Part shown: piece by piece, positions 7,318 through 14,110 of the stretch
Numbering within the stretch: the first letter of the stretch is position 1
How the letters are laid out: each line of letters opens with the position of its first letter
From: an uncultured Bacillota bacterium
Lineage (GTDB): Bacteria > Bacillota > Clostridia > Lachnospirales > Lachnospiraceae
DNA: 14,196 nucleotides
Reading direction: 5' to 3'
Assembly: GCA_958352855.1 (NCBI GenBank)
Contig: CATWQE010000067.1
Span: 1 to 14,196, forward strand
Program-made: the position numbers and the translations under genes
The notes under the pieces: generated by a model
What the model was told of the DNA's origin: nothing
Databases searched by the model: none
Seen by the model: the letters and a program-made list of their open reading frames with translations, nothing else

Positions 7318-7593
7318 GTGAATGGTAAACTTCGTAATTTTACAGGGAAAATCGGTGATTCTTTGCAGATTCCAAAAGACTTATCTTACGGGGAATCTGT
7401 GCTGACCCTTACCGGCTCCAGGGAGTTGTATATTGAAAATTATAAATGCATCCGGAAATATGAAGATACCTGTATTCTTTTGTTATCACCACAAAACCGG
7501 ATTCAGATTGAAGGGACCGGGCTGATGATTGATTATTATACGGATGTGGAGATGAAGATTACAGGAACCATCTGCAAAATTTCATTCTTTTAA
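7318..7593 (+). CDS. yqfC: Sporulation protein YqfC (YabP/YqfC family)
   Basis: YqfC is a small protein of the YabP/YqfC family found only in endospore formers; its molecular role is not known. The segment around residues 12-22 (SLQIPKDLSYG) and the following LTLTGSRELYIENYKCI stretch match the family pattern, with a beta-rich C-terminus ending near ITGTICKISFF. I chose the GTG at 7318 (91 residues, near the Bacillus length) because of its GGAGG site. The open frame extends to an ATG at 7288, which would add a basic ten-residue stretch of arginines and prolines; that ATG has a poor ribosome site and would fall upstream of the predicted sigma-E start point. It is followed after 14 nt by yqfD, the usual pairing. 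Confidence 0.86.
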   Translation: MNGKLRNFTGKIGDSLQIPKDLSYGESVLTLTGSRELYIENYKCIRKYEDTCILLLSPQNRIQIEGTGLMIDYYTDVEMKITGTICKISFF

Positions 7594-7607
7594 AGGAGGC
7601 TGTGTAG

Positions 7608-8837
7608 GTGCAGGACTGGAAGCATTATAGCAGGGGGTATGTGCGTATCCGCGTGTGCGCCCCAAGCCCGGAGCGTTTCTTGAACTTGTGCAGCTATCAC
7701 AAGATTCAGGTGTGGAATCTCGTATACCGGGAGCAGGCTTATGAGATGAATGTGACCATTGCCGGCTTTTACCGGCTGAAGGGCATATGCAGAAAAACAC
7801 ACAGAAGAATCAAAATTCTGGGGAAATATGGACTGCCTTTCTTTTTTTACCGAAACCGAAAAAGAAAGGCATTTTTTGTCGGCTTTTTCCTTGGTTTCCT
7901 TCTCCTTTGTCTGCTTTCCAGACATATCTGGAATATTCATGTGGAGGGAAATGTTCACAACAGTACCCAGAGTATTTTAAAATATCTGGAAGAGCTGGAA
8001 GTACGCCATGGATGCCTGAAAAATGAGGTGGACTGTGCTTTTCTGGCGGAAAAACTGCGGGAAGAATTTCCGGATTTTACCTGGGTGTCTGCAAAAATCT
8101 CCGGAAGCCGGCTGATTCTTGAGGTACAGGAAAATGAAATTTATCAATGGGAAAAAGGGGAAAAACCAGGTGCTTCGGATTTTATCAGTAATAAAGAAGG
8201 CATCATTGTGTCCATGATTACCAGAAGTGGAACTCCGGTGAAAAAAACAGGAGACCTTTGCAAAAAAGGGGAAGTTTTGGTGAGGGGACAGTTGGATTTA
8301 TATAATGATAACAAGGAAATCAGTGGTTATGCGTACACCCATGCAGATGCGGACGTATATGTGCAGCATGATTTGGAATATTATCATGCATTTCCCATGA
8401 CTTACGAAAAGCCGGTTTATACAGGAAAAAAGAAGAAAGGCTATGTGTTCCAGGTGGGAAGTTATTATCTGACCTTGAAACCAAAGGGGAAATGGCAGGA
8501 GTTTGATACGGTTACCAGGCTTACACAGCTTCGACTTACTGAAAATTTTAAGCTACCTGTTTTCTGGGGAACCAGCGTGGATTATGCTTATGAGAAGCAG
8601 ACCTTTACTTATACAGAAGAGGAGGCAAAAGCCAGGGCGCTTGACAAGCAAAAGGCGCTTCTTAAAACTTTAGAGGAAAAGGGGGTTCAAATCCTGGGAA
8701 ATCGTGTTAAAATAGGAATACATAAGGGTGTTTGTACTGCAAAGGGAACGCTGACTGTCGTGGAAAAGGCAGGGCAGCAGGTTCCGGTGCAGATACCCCA
8801 AGAGCCAGCAGAAAGGAACGCAGACGTAGATGAGTAA
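7608..8837 (+). CDS. yqfD: Sporulation protein YqfD
   Basis: YqfD is a conserved membrane protein of endospore formers, expressed in the mother cell in Bacillus; its biochemical role is unknown. The gene starts with GTG at 7608, supported by AAAGGAGG (7592-7599) with 8 nt spacing. The 409-residue protein has a basic N-terminal cytoplasmic part (1-87, very Arg/Lys rich just before the membrane), one transmembrane helix at about 88-104 (AFFVGFFLGFLLLCLLS), and a large extracytoplasmic part. The region just after the helix (HVEGNVHNSTQSI and the segment to about 180) resembles a POTRA/FtsQ-like fold; that comparison is inference. The length is normal for the family. It follows yqfC directly and overlaps phoH by 8 nt, so phoH could also be made from the sporulation transcript. 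Confidence 0.93.
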   Translation: MQDWKHYSRGYVRIRVCAPSPERFLNLCSYHKIQVWNLVYREQAYEMNVTIAGFYRLKGICRKTHRRIKILGKYGLPFFFYRNRKRKAFFVGFFLGFLLLCLLSRHIWNIHVEGNVHNSTQSILKYLEELEVRHGCLKNEVDCAFLAEKLREEFPDFTWVSAKISGSRLILEVQENEIYQWEKGEKPGASDFISNKEGIIVSMITRSGTPVKKTGDLCKKGEVLVRGQLDLYNDNKEISGYAYTHADADVYVQHDLEYYHAFPMTYEKPVYTGKKKKGYVFQVGSYYLTLKPKGKWQEFDTVTRLTQLRLTENFKLPVFWGTSVDYAYEKQTFTYTEEEAKARALDKQKALLKTLEEKGVQILGNRVKIGIHKGVCTAKGTLTVVEKAGQQVPVQIPQEPAERNADVDE

Positions 8838-9870
8838 TATTTGTGAAGAAAAAATGGAATTGCCTGCAGAACATGAGAGAAACGTGTTCGGCCAGTTTGA
8901 CGAACATGCAAAAAAGATAGAGAAAACTCTTGGAGTAACCTTAATCTCCAGGGATGGACAGTTAAAGATTTTAGGACCAAAACCAGCCTGTGACCAGGCA
9001 GTGAGAACTTTAAATGAGTTTCTGGAGCTGTCTAAAAGAGGAAATATCATCACCCAGCAGAATGTGAATTATGCCCTGTCCCTTACCATGGAGGAGAAAA
9101 CCTCTGTGATGACAGAAATTGACAGGGATTGTATCTGCCATACCCTAAATGGAAGACCCATTAAACCAAAAACCCTGGGGCAGAAGGAATATGTGGATGC
9201 AATCCGGAAGAAAATGATTGTCTTTGGTATTGGACCGGCTGGAACGGGAAAGACCTATCTGGCTATGGCCATGGCGATTACGGCCTTTAAAAATGATGAG
9301 GTGGGGCGTATTATCCTCACCCGTCCGGCTATTGAGGCAGGAGAGAAACTGGGTTTTCTTCCCGGAGATTTGCAAAGTAAGGTAGACCCGTATTTAAGAC
9401 CTCTTTATGATGCCCTTTATGAAATCATGGGAGCAGACAGTTTTGCAAAAAATATGGAAAAAGGTCTTATTGAAGTAGCGCCCCTGGCTTATATGAGGGG
9501 GCGGACTCTGGACAATGCCTTTATTATTCTGGATGAGGCCCAGAATACCACACCTGCTCAGATGAAGATGTTTCTTACCAGAATCGGGTTTGGTTCTAAG
9601 GTGATTATTACAGGAGACCTTTCCCAGAAGGACTTACCTTCCGGAACCCGTTCCGGTCTGGATGTGGCTCTCCATGTTTTGAAAAAAGTGGAGGACATTG
9701 CCTTTTGCCAGCTTACCAATAAGGATGTGGTGCGTCATCCACTGGTACAGAAAATTGTACAGGCGTATGATGAATATGAAAAAAAGGAACAACCAGACAA
9801 ATCGGAGAAAAAAGAACATTTCAACCGGAAGGAAGGGAAAACACGAAACCGGAAAGAAAGAAGAAGGTGA
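8830..9870 (+). CDS. phoH: PhoH-family ATPase (YbeZ-like)
   Basis: PhoH-like proteins are cytoplasmic P-loop ATPases tied to RNA metabolism and often paired with the YbeY endoribonuclease, as here. The 346-residue protein has an N-terminal domain with a nucleic-acid-binding look (to about residue 105), the Walker A GPAGTGKT (135-142), the EAGEKLGFLPGD segment soon after, and Walker B ILDEAQN (233-239, D235 and E236). The end is a strongly basic, low-complexity tail (about the last 30 residues, finishing RKERRR) that may contact RNA. The start overlaps the yqfD stop (ATGAGTAA). Its ribosome site AAAGGAA (8812-8818) is 11 nt away, a little far, so coupling to yqfD translation is likely. It ends 10 nt before ybeY. 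Confidence 0.94.
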   Translation: MSNICEEKMELPAEHERNVFGQFDEHAKKIEKTLGVTLISRDGQLKILGPKPACDQAVRTLNEFLELSKRGNIITQQNVNYALSLTMEEKTSVMTEIDRDCICHTLNGRPIKPKTLGQKEYVDAIRKKMIVFGIGPAGTGKTYLAMAMAITAFKNDEVGRIILTRPAIEAGEKLGFLPGDLQSKVDPYLRPLYDALYEIMGADSFAKNMEKGLIEVAPLAYMRGRTLDNAFIILDEAQNTTPAQMKMFLTRIGFGSKVIITGDLSQKDLPSGTRSGLDVALHVLKKVEDIAFCQLTNKDVVRHPLVQKIVQAYDEYEKKEQPDKSEKKEHFNRKEGKTRNRKERRR

Positions 9871-9872
9871 GG
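9864..9872 (+). promoter_or_regulatory. Ribosome binding site deciding the ybeY start
   Basis: AAGGTGAGG spans the phoH stop codon, 8 nt before the ATG at 9881. The longer open frame back to 9698 lies wholly inside phoH and is not needed. Confidence 0.75.
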
Positions 9873-9880
9873 AAAATACC

Positions 9881-10375
9881 ATGACATTAAATATTGAAAT
9901 GGAATATGCGAAGCCACTGGGATTTGATTATGAAACTCTGGCAAACCAGGTGGCAGAGGAGGCTCTGGATTTTGAAGCATGTCCTTATGAGACGGAAATC
10001 AATCTGGTGCTTACAGGGGAAGCAGAGATTCAGGATGCAAACAGGGAATTTCGGGATATAGATCGGGTGACAGATGTGCTGTCCTTTCCCATGGTGGAAT
10101 ATGATAAACCGGGAGATTTTTCTCATACAGAAGAGGATGATTCCTGTTTTAACCCGGACACCGGTGAGCTGATGCTTGGGGATATTATGATTTGCATTCC
10201 GCGAATGCAGGAACAGGCAGTGAGCTATGGACATGGGGAAGTGCGTGAGTTTGGATTTTTAATTGCTCACAGTATGCTTCATCTTATGGGATATGACCAT
10301 ATGACTCCAGAAGAAGCAAAAGTAATGGAAGAGAAACAGGAAAAAATTCTGGAAAATCTGGGAATTACCAGATAA
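9881..10375 (+). CDS. ybeY: Endoribonuclease YbeY (rRNA maturation factor)
   Basis: YbeY is a zinc-dependent single-strand endoribonuclease needed for 16S rRNA 3'-end maturation and ribosome quality control. The start at 9881 gives 164 residues, the normal family size. The metal site is intact: H130, H134 and H140 in HSMLHLMGYDH. The upstream FRDIDRVTDVLSFPM segment and the GDIMIC strand are also diagnostic. It directly follows phoH, the commonest partner. In many Firmicutes dgkA, cdd and era come next; here the series stops and a 63-nt gap with a sporulation-type promoter leads to a different gene. Confidence 0.96.
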   Translation: MTLNIEMEYAKPLGFDYETLANQVAEEALDFEACPYETEINLVLTGEAEIQDANREFRDIDRVTDVLSFPMVEYDKPGDFSHTEEDDSCFNPDTGELMLGDIMICIPRMQEQAVSYGHGEVREFGFLIAHSMLHLMGYDHMTPEEAKVMEEKQEKILENLGITR

Positions 10376-10380
10376 ACATT

Positions 10381-10410
10381 GCATAAAGAGGAAAAAATAC
10401 GCCGATACTA
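10381..10410 (+). promoter_or_regulatory. Sigma-G-like (forespore) promoter candidate for the BofC-like gene
   Basis: GCATA (10381-10385) fits the sigma-G -35 GHATR exactly. After 18 bp comes GATACTA (10404-10410), 6 of 7 to CATWHTA. Predicted start near 10417, about 22 nt before the ATG. A sigma-A reading is poor: TATAAG at 10409 lacks a -35 at 16-18 bp. Confidence 0.5.
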
Positions 10411-10438
10411 TAAGTAATTCAGAGAAAGGAGAAGCTCC

Positions 10439-10915
10439 ATGAAAAGAGTTATTTATAGTGTCGGTCTTTTTCTTGTGGTGCTGTTTCTCTGTTCCGGATT
10501 TTTTTTAAGCTATCAGGTGACGGAGATGAAAGAGAGGATACACACCCTGGAAACGGATACTGCAAAGGCAAAGCAGGAGGTATCTGCCCTCTCCAATATG
10601 AGAGAGCAGGACTTTATTTTTGAACGTTATGAGGAAGGGAAATGGAAAAGGGAGTCTTATCGGGTTTCTGCCTATGGAACAAATCATGTGATTTTCAGGC
10701 AGGAAAAGGAAAATCAGGAATCAGAGAAAGGGTTTGTTTTGCAGGTAGAGGATAACTACGTGGTTGTTTATCAGGAAGGAAGAGAAGAGGTGTATGAATA
10801 TACAGATATTCCCCTGGAAGTCCTTCCTTTGCAGCTACAGTCTGAGGTTTTGCTTGGAAAGCCCATAGAGAACCTGGATTCTCTTTACAGTTTTTTAGAG
10901 AATTATTCCAGCTAG
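10439..10915 (+). CDS. Membrane-anchored protein with BofC-like C-terminal region
   Basis: I do not recognise this as a characterised gene. The 158-residue protein has an uncleaved signal-anchor or signal peptide (about 5-24, hydrophobic, after MKR), a short coiled coil (about 27-58, MKERIHTLETDTAKAKQEV), and a predicted extracytoplasmic C-terminal part. The pattern from residue 98 on (FVLQVEDNYVVVYQEG, then YEYTDIPLEVLPLQLQ and a final LYSFLENYSS) resembles the BofC C-terminal domain; in Bacillus, BofC is a forespore-made intermembrane-space protein that restrains sigma-K checkpoint protease signalling by SpoIVB. That link is tentative, from recall of the pattern. AAAGGAG (10425-10431), 7 nt before the ATG, supports the start. 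A sigma-G-like promoter just upstream agrees with forespore expression. Confidence 0.7.
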   Translation: MKRVIYSVGLFLVVLFLCSGFFLSYQVTEMKERIHTLETDTAKAKQEVSALSNMREQDFIFERYEEGKWKRESYRVSAYGTNHVIFRQEKENQESEKGFVLQVEDNYVVVYQEGREEVYEYTDIPLEVLPLQLQSEVLLGKPIENLDSLYSFLENYSS

Positions 10916-10920
10916 TGGGA

Positions 10921-10955
10921 TTTTTCCGGTCTGTGTCTGGACGAACCGAAAAAAA
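10921..10955 (+). promoter_or_regulatory. Dyad symmetry upstream of proB
   Basis: TTTTTCCGGT (10921-10930) and ACCGAAAAAA (10945-10954) pair with one mismatch around a 14-nt centre. The T-run is on the 5' arm on both strands, so it is not a normal intrinsic terminator in either direction. The right half overlaps the -35 and spacer of the proB promoter candidate, so an operator is possible. Confidence 0.35.
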
Positions 10956-10966
10956 TAGTGTAATAT
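10938..10966 (+). promoter_or_regulatory. Sigma-A-like promoter candidate for proB
   Basis: TGGACG (10938-10943, 4 of 6 to TTGACA), a 17-bp spacer, then TAATAT (10961-10966, 4 of 6 to TATAAT). It is the only reasonable pair in the 88-nt gap. The boxes are imperfect. Confidence 0.4.
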
Positions 10967-11003
10967 AAAAAAATATGAAATGAAACCAAAGAGGTACACA
11001 TAG

Positions 11004-11846
11004 ATGAAAATAAGGGAAAGACTGAAAGATAAAAAAAGAGTAGTAATCAAAATCGGCTCTTCTTCTCTGACTCATGCAGAGACTGGAAAACTGGATCTGA
11101 CAAAGCTGGAAATCCTGGTGCGGGAGCTGTCTGACCTGCATAATCAGGGAAAGGATGTAGTTCTGGTTTCCTCTGGCGCTATTGCAGTGGGGCGGGCTGC
11201 CATGGGAATTACTCAGAAGCCTTCCAAACTTTCTGAAAAACAGGCATGCGCTGCCATTGGACAAGCCAGGCTTATGATGATTTATCAGAAATTATTTGCA
11301 GAATACGGACAGACCGCAGCTCAGGTTTTGATGACGAAATATACCATGATGAATGATATGAGCAGGAACAATGCTAAAAACACCTTTGAAAGTCTGTTGG
11401 AAATGGGAGCTATTCCGGTGGTAAACGAAAACGATACGGTTTCCACCGATGAAATTGAGTTTGGAGACAATGACACGTTGTCTGCACTGGTAGCAGCTTT
11501 AACGGATGCAGACCTTTTGGTGCTGCTTTCGGATATAGACGGGCTTTTCACTGATGACCCTCATGTAAATCCGGATGCACAGTTTATTGATCTGGTGGAG
11601 CATCTGGATACTCAGTTGATGGAAATGGGAAAAGATACTACAGGAAGCAAGGTGGGCACAGGGGGCATGGCAACCAAGCTCTCTGCCGCTAAAATTGCAG
11701 GGAGCGCAGGGGCGGATATGGTAATTGCAAACGGTGCAGATTTCCATGTGATACATAAAATTATTCAGGGAAGAAATCATGGAACATTATTTTTAGCAGG
11801 AAAGAGAGACGAGTCTGCTTTACAGAAGATGTTTGAAAATTTATAA
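11004..11846 (+). CDS. proB: Glutamate 5-kinase, short form without PUA domain
   Basis: ProB phosphorylates glutamate with ATP to gamma-glutamyl phosphate, the first and feedback-controlled step of proline synthesis. The 280-residue protein is the amino-acid-kinase domain only: KIGSSSLT (16-23), VVLVSSGAIAVG (52-63), NEND (141-144), FGDND (153-157) and a GSKVGTGGM segment. The C-terminal PUA domain of the roughly 370-residue E. coli type is absent; the frame ends cleanly after the kinase fold, so this is a natural short form, not a truncation. AGAGG (10990-10994), 9 nt before the ATG, supports the start. The usual partner proA does not follow; a DUF896 gene comes 26 nt later. A promoter with an overlapping dyad lies upstream. 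Confidence 0.94.
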   Translation: MKIRERLKDKKRVVIKIGSSSLTHAETGKLDLTKLEILVRELSDLHNQGKDVVLVSSGAIAVGRAAMGITQKPSKLSEKQACAAIGQARLMMIYQKLFAEYGQTAAQVLMTKYTMMNDMSRNNAKNTFESLLEMGAIPVVNENDTVSTDEIEFGDNDTLSALVAALTDADLLVLLSDIDGLFTDDPHVNPDAQFIDLVEHLDTQLMEMGKDTTGSKVGTGGMATKLSAAKIAGSAGADMVIANGADFHVIHKIIQGRNHGTLFLAGKRDESALQKMFENL

Positions 11847-11872
11847 AGACAGAAAAAGGAGTAGAGAATACC

Positions 11873-12094
11873 ATGGATGCAAAGAAAATTCAGCGGATAA
11901 ATGAACTGGCCAGAAAATCCAAGCAGGAGGGACTTACCCCATCTGAAAAAGAAGAGCAGAGAATGTTAAGGGCAGAATACATTGCTTCTGTCCGTATGAA
12001 TCTGAAAGCACAGTTAGATAATATTGATATTCAGCAGGAAGACGGAACCATTGTAAATCTGGGAGAAAAATATGGTAGAAAAAAAGCACATTAG
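11873..12094 (+). CDS. DUF896 family small protein (YnzC-like)
   Basis: This 73-residue soluble protein belongs to the DUF896/UPF0291 family; the molecular function is unknown. The N-terminal two-thirds carry the family pattern: INELARKSKQEGLTPSEKEEQ, then LRAEYIASVRMNLKAQL, predicted to form a helical hairpin. In B. subtilis the homologue ynzC sits beside the SOS gene yneA, but nothing here suggests SOS control. AAAAGGAG (11854-11861) is 11 nt before the ATG, a long spacing; the ATG at 11877 is out of frame. The last 23 nt overlap the next gene, suggesting coupled translation. Confidence 0.9.
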   Translation: MDAKKIQRINELARKSKQEGLTPSEKEEQRMLRAEYIASVRMNLKAQLDNIDIQQEDGTIVNLGEKYGRKKAH

Positions 12095-12623
12095 AAAACA
12101 GATTTTTGAGAAACGAAAAAAACTGACCCAGGAACAGGCAGAACAGGACAGCAGGGAAATTTGTAAAAAGGTCTTTGCACTTTCCCAGTTTCAGAAAGCT
12201 GCCTGTGTATATGCTTATGTGGACTATAATAAGGAAGTCTGCACCAGGGAAATCATAGAAAAAGCCTGGGAGATGGGAAAACGGGTGGCAGTTCCAAAGG
12301 TAACAGGACCGGGCACGATGAAATATTATTATCTGGAATCCTTTGAACAGTTAAAGCCAGGATATTTTCAGATTCCGGAACCGGCCTGGGGTAAGGAGGC
12401 GGAGGAAGAAGATGCCTTTTTGATTGTGCCTGGAGTGGCTTTTGATGAAAACCGCCACAGGGCAGGGTATGGACAGGGTTTTTATGACCGGTATCTGGCT
12501 TCTCACAGAAAACATCCAACTGCTGCAGTGGCTTTTGAATTTCAGATTGTTAAGGAAGTGCCTGCCGAAGCTACGGATGTGTTCCCGGATTTGGTGATTA
12601 CAGAAAAACGTGTGATTCAGTAG
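12072..12623 (+). CDS. yqgN: 5-formyltetrahydrofolate cyclo-ligase
   Basis: This enzyme converts 5-formyltetrahydrofolate to 5,10-methenyltetrahydrofolate with ATP, clearing an inhibitory folate by-product of serine hydroxymethyltransferase. The 183 residues fit the family. The N-terminal RKQIFEKRKKL segment (8-18) and the phosphate/ATP motif from P120 (PGVAFDENRHRAGYGQGFYDRYL, 120-142) are diagnostic; Gln135 sits where a Gly is usual in the GYGGGYYDR core. The ATG lies inside the DUF896 gene, with a purine-rich GGGAG site (12061-12065) about 6 nt upstream. It acts in the cytoplasm. A 25-37 nt gap without terminator leads to miaB. The symbol is that of the B. subtilis homologue. Confidence 0.93.
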   Translation: MVEKKHIRKQIFEKRKKLTQEQAEQDSREICKKVFALSQFQKAACVYAYVDYNKEVCTREIIEKAWEMGKRVAVPKVTGPGTMKYYYLESFEQLKPGYFQIPEPAWGKEAEEEDAFLIVPGVAFDENRHRAGYGQGFYDRYLASHRKHPTAAVAFEFQIVKEVPAEATDVFPDLVITEKRVIQ

Positions 12624-12643
12624 ACGAATGATTTAAGAATAGA

Positions 12644-12651
12644 AAAGGATG
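12644..12651 (+). promoter_or_regulatory. Ribosome binding site deciding the miaB start
   Basis: AAAGGATG is 9 nt before the ATG at 12661. The in-frame ATG at 12649 is part of this site and so has no room for its own ribosome contact. Confidence 0.6.
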
Positions 12652-12660
12652 TACATAAAC

Positions 12661-14097
12661 ATGCAGGATTACGATATGGAACTGACCATGCAGGCGCCGG
12701 TACAGGAGCCGGAACGCCAGTATTATTTTATAGAAGAAGGGAAAAAACTCATTGCAGAAAAAAGTAAGATGCTTGGAAGGCCTCTGACCTTTTGTGTTAC
12801 TACATTTGGCTGCCAGATGAATGCCAGAGATTCTGAGAAGCTTACCGGAATTCTGGAACAGATTGGATATGTGGAATCAGAAGAGGAACAGGCAGATTTT
12901 GTAATTTATAATACCTGTACAGTACGGGAAAATGCTAATCTAAGGGTTTACGGACGTCTTGGATATCTGCACAGCCTGAAAAAGAAAAACCCTCACATGA
13001 TGATTGGACTTTGTGGTTGTATGATGCAGGAGCCGCAGGTAGTAGAAAAACTGAAAAAGAGCTATTCCTTTGTGAATCTGATTTTTGGAACTCATAATAT
13101 TTACAAGTTTGCAGAACTGGTGGTTTCTGCCCTTCGCTCTGACCGTATGGTCATTGATATCTGGAAGGATACGGATAAGATTGTGGAAGACCTCCCAAGC
13201 CAGCGAAAATTCCCCTTTAAATCAGGGGTCAATATTATGTTTGGCTGCAATAACTTCTGCAGCTATTGTATTGTGCCTTATGTAAGAGGCAGAGAACGTA
13301 GCAGAAATCCAAAGGATATTATCCGGGAGATTGAGCGTCTGGTGGCAGACGGAGTGGTAGAAGTGATGCTTCTTGGACAGAATGTAAATTCTTACGGGAA
13401 AAATCTGGAAGAGCCTATGACCTTTGCCCAGCTTTTACAGGAGATTGAAAAAATTGAGGGACTGAAACGGATTCGTTTTATGACCTCTCATCCAAAGGAT
13501 TTGTCCGATGAACTCATTGAAGTAATGAAAAACAGCAAGAAAATCTGCAGGCATCTTCATTTGCCTTTGCAGTCCGGAAGTACAGAAATTTTAAAGGTTA
13601 TGAACCGGAAGTATACCAAGGAGCAATATCTGAATCTGGTAAAGAAAATCAGAACTGCTATTCCGGATATGTCTCTTACAACGGATATTATTGTGGGATT
13701 CCCGGGAGAAACAGAAGAAGATTTCCTGGAAACCATGGATGTGGTAGAGCAGGTACGCTATGACAGCGCCTTTACCTTTATCTATTCCAAACGTACCGGA
13801 ACTCCGGCAGCAGCTATGAAGAACCAGATACCGGAAGAAGTGGTAAAAGACCGGTTTGACCGCCTGCTTGCCAAGGTACAGGAAATCGGCAGAGAAATGT
13901 CTTCCAGAGATACGGGAACCATTCAGGAGGTTCTGGTGGAAGAACAGAACAGCCAGGATACCCATTTGATGACCGGACGTTTATCCAATAACCTTCTGGT
14001 ACATTTTCCGGGAGATGTGTCTCTGTTGGGACAGATTTGTCAGGTACGCCTGGATGAATGCAGAGGCTTTTACTATATGGGCACAAAGATAGGATGA
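12661..14097 (+). CDS. miaB: tRNA-2-methylthio-N6-dimethylallyladenosine synthase MiaB
   Basis: MiaB is a radical-SAM methylthiotransferase that adds the 2-methylthio group to i6A37 of tRNAs reading UNN codons. From the ATG at 12661 it has 478 residues. The N-terminal UPF0004 domain holds the auxiliary-cluster cysteines C51 (FGCQMN), C86 (CTVRENA) and C120 (GLCGCMMQE). The radical-SAM domain has Cx3Cx2C at C196, C200 and C203 (GCNNFCSYCIVPYVRGRERSR region). The C-terminal TRAM domain is present, ending near YYMGTKIG. FMTSHPKD, LPLQSGS and TDIIVGFPGET motifs are all intact. An in-frame ATG at 12649 would add four residues. A 13-nt gap leads to mutS, the order common in Lachnospiraceae. Confidence 0.96.
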   Translation: MQDYDMELTMQAPVQEPERQYYFIEEGKKLIAEKSKMLGRPLTFCVTTFGCQMNARDSEKLTGILEQIGYVESEEEQADFVIYNTCTVRENANLRVYGRLGYLHSLKKKNPHMMIGLCGCMMQEPQVVEKLKKSYSFVNLIFGTHNIYKFAELVVSALRSDRMVIDIWKDTDKIVEDLPSQRKFPFKSGVNIMFGCNNFCSYCIVPYVRGRERSRNPKDIIREIERLVADGVVEVMLLGQNVNSYGKNLEEPMTFAQLLQEIEKIEGLKRIRFMTSHPKDLSDELIEVMKNSKKICRHLHLPLQSGSTEILKVMNRKYTKEQYLNLVKKIRTAIPDMSLTTDIIVGFPGETEEDFLETMDVVEQVRYDSAFTFIYSKRTGTPAAAMKNQIPEEVVKDRFDRLLAKVQEIGREMSSRDTGTIQEVLVEEQNSQDTHLMTGRLSNNLLVHFPGDVSLLGQICQVRLDECRGFYYMGTKIG

Positions 14098-14110
14098 AAA
14101 AAGAGGACAC

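Noticed and set aside
9698..9880. Longer N-terminus for YbeY
   Set aside because: It lies wholly within phoH and encodes a basic out-of-frame stretch. The ATG at 9881 has a good ribosome site and gives the normal length.
10921..10955. Intrinsic terminator after the BofC-like gene
   Set aside because: The stem is weak and the 3' arm is followed by A, not T, on both strands.
10695..11264. Minus-strand open frame of 189 codons over the BofC-like gene and proB
   Set aside because: It runs antisense across two supported genes and the promoter gap, and its protein has no recognisable pattern.
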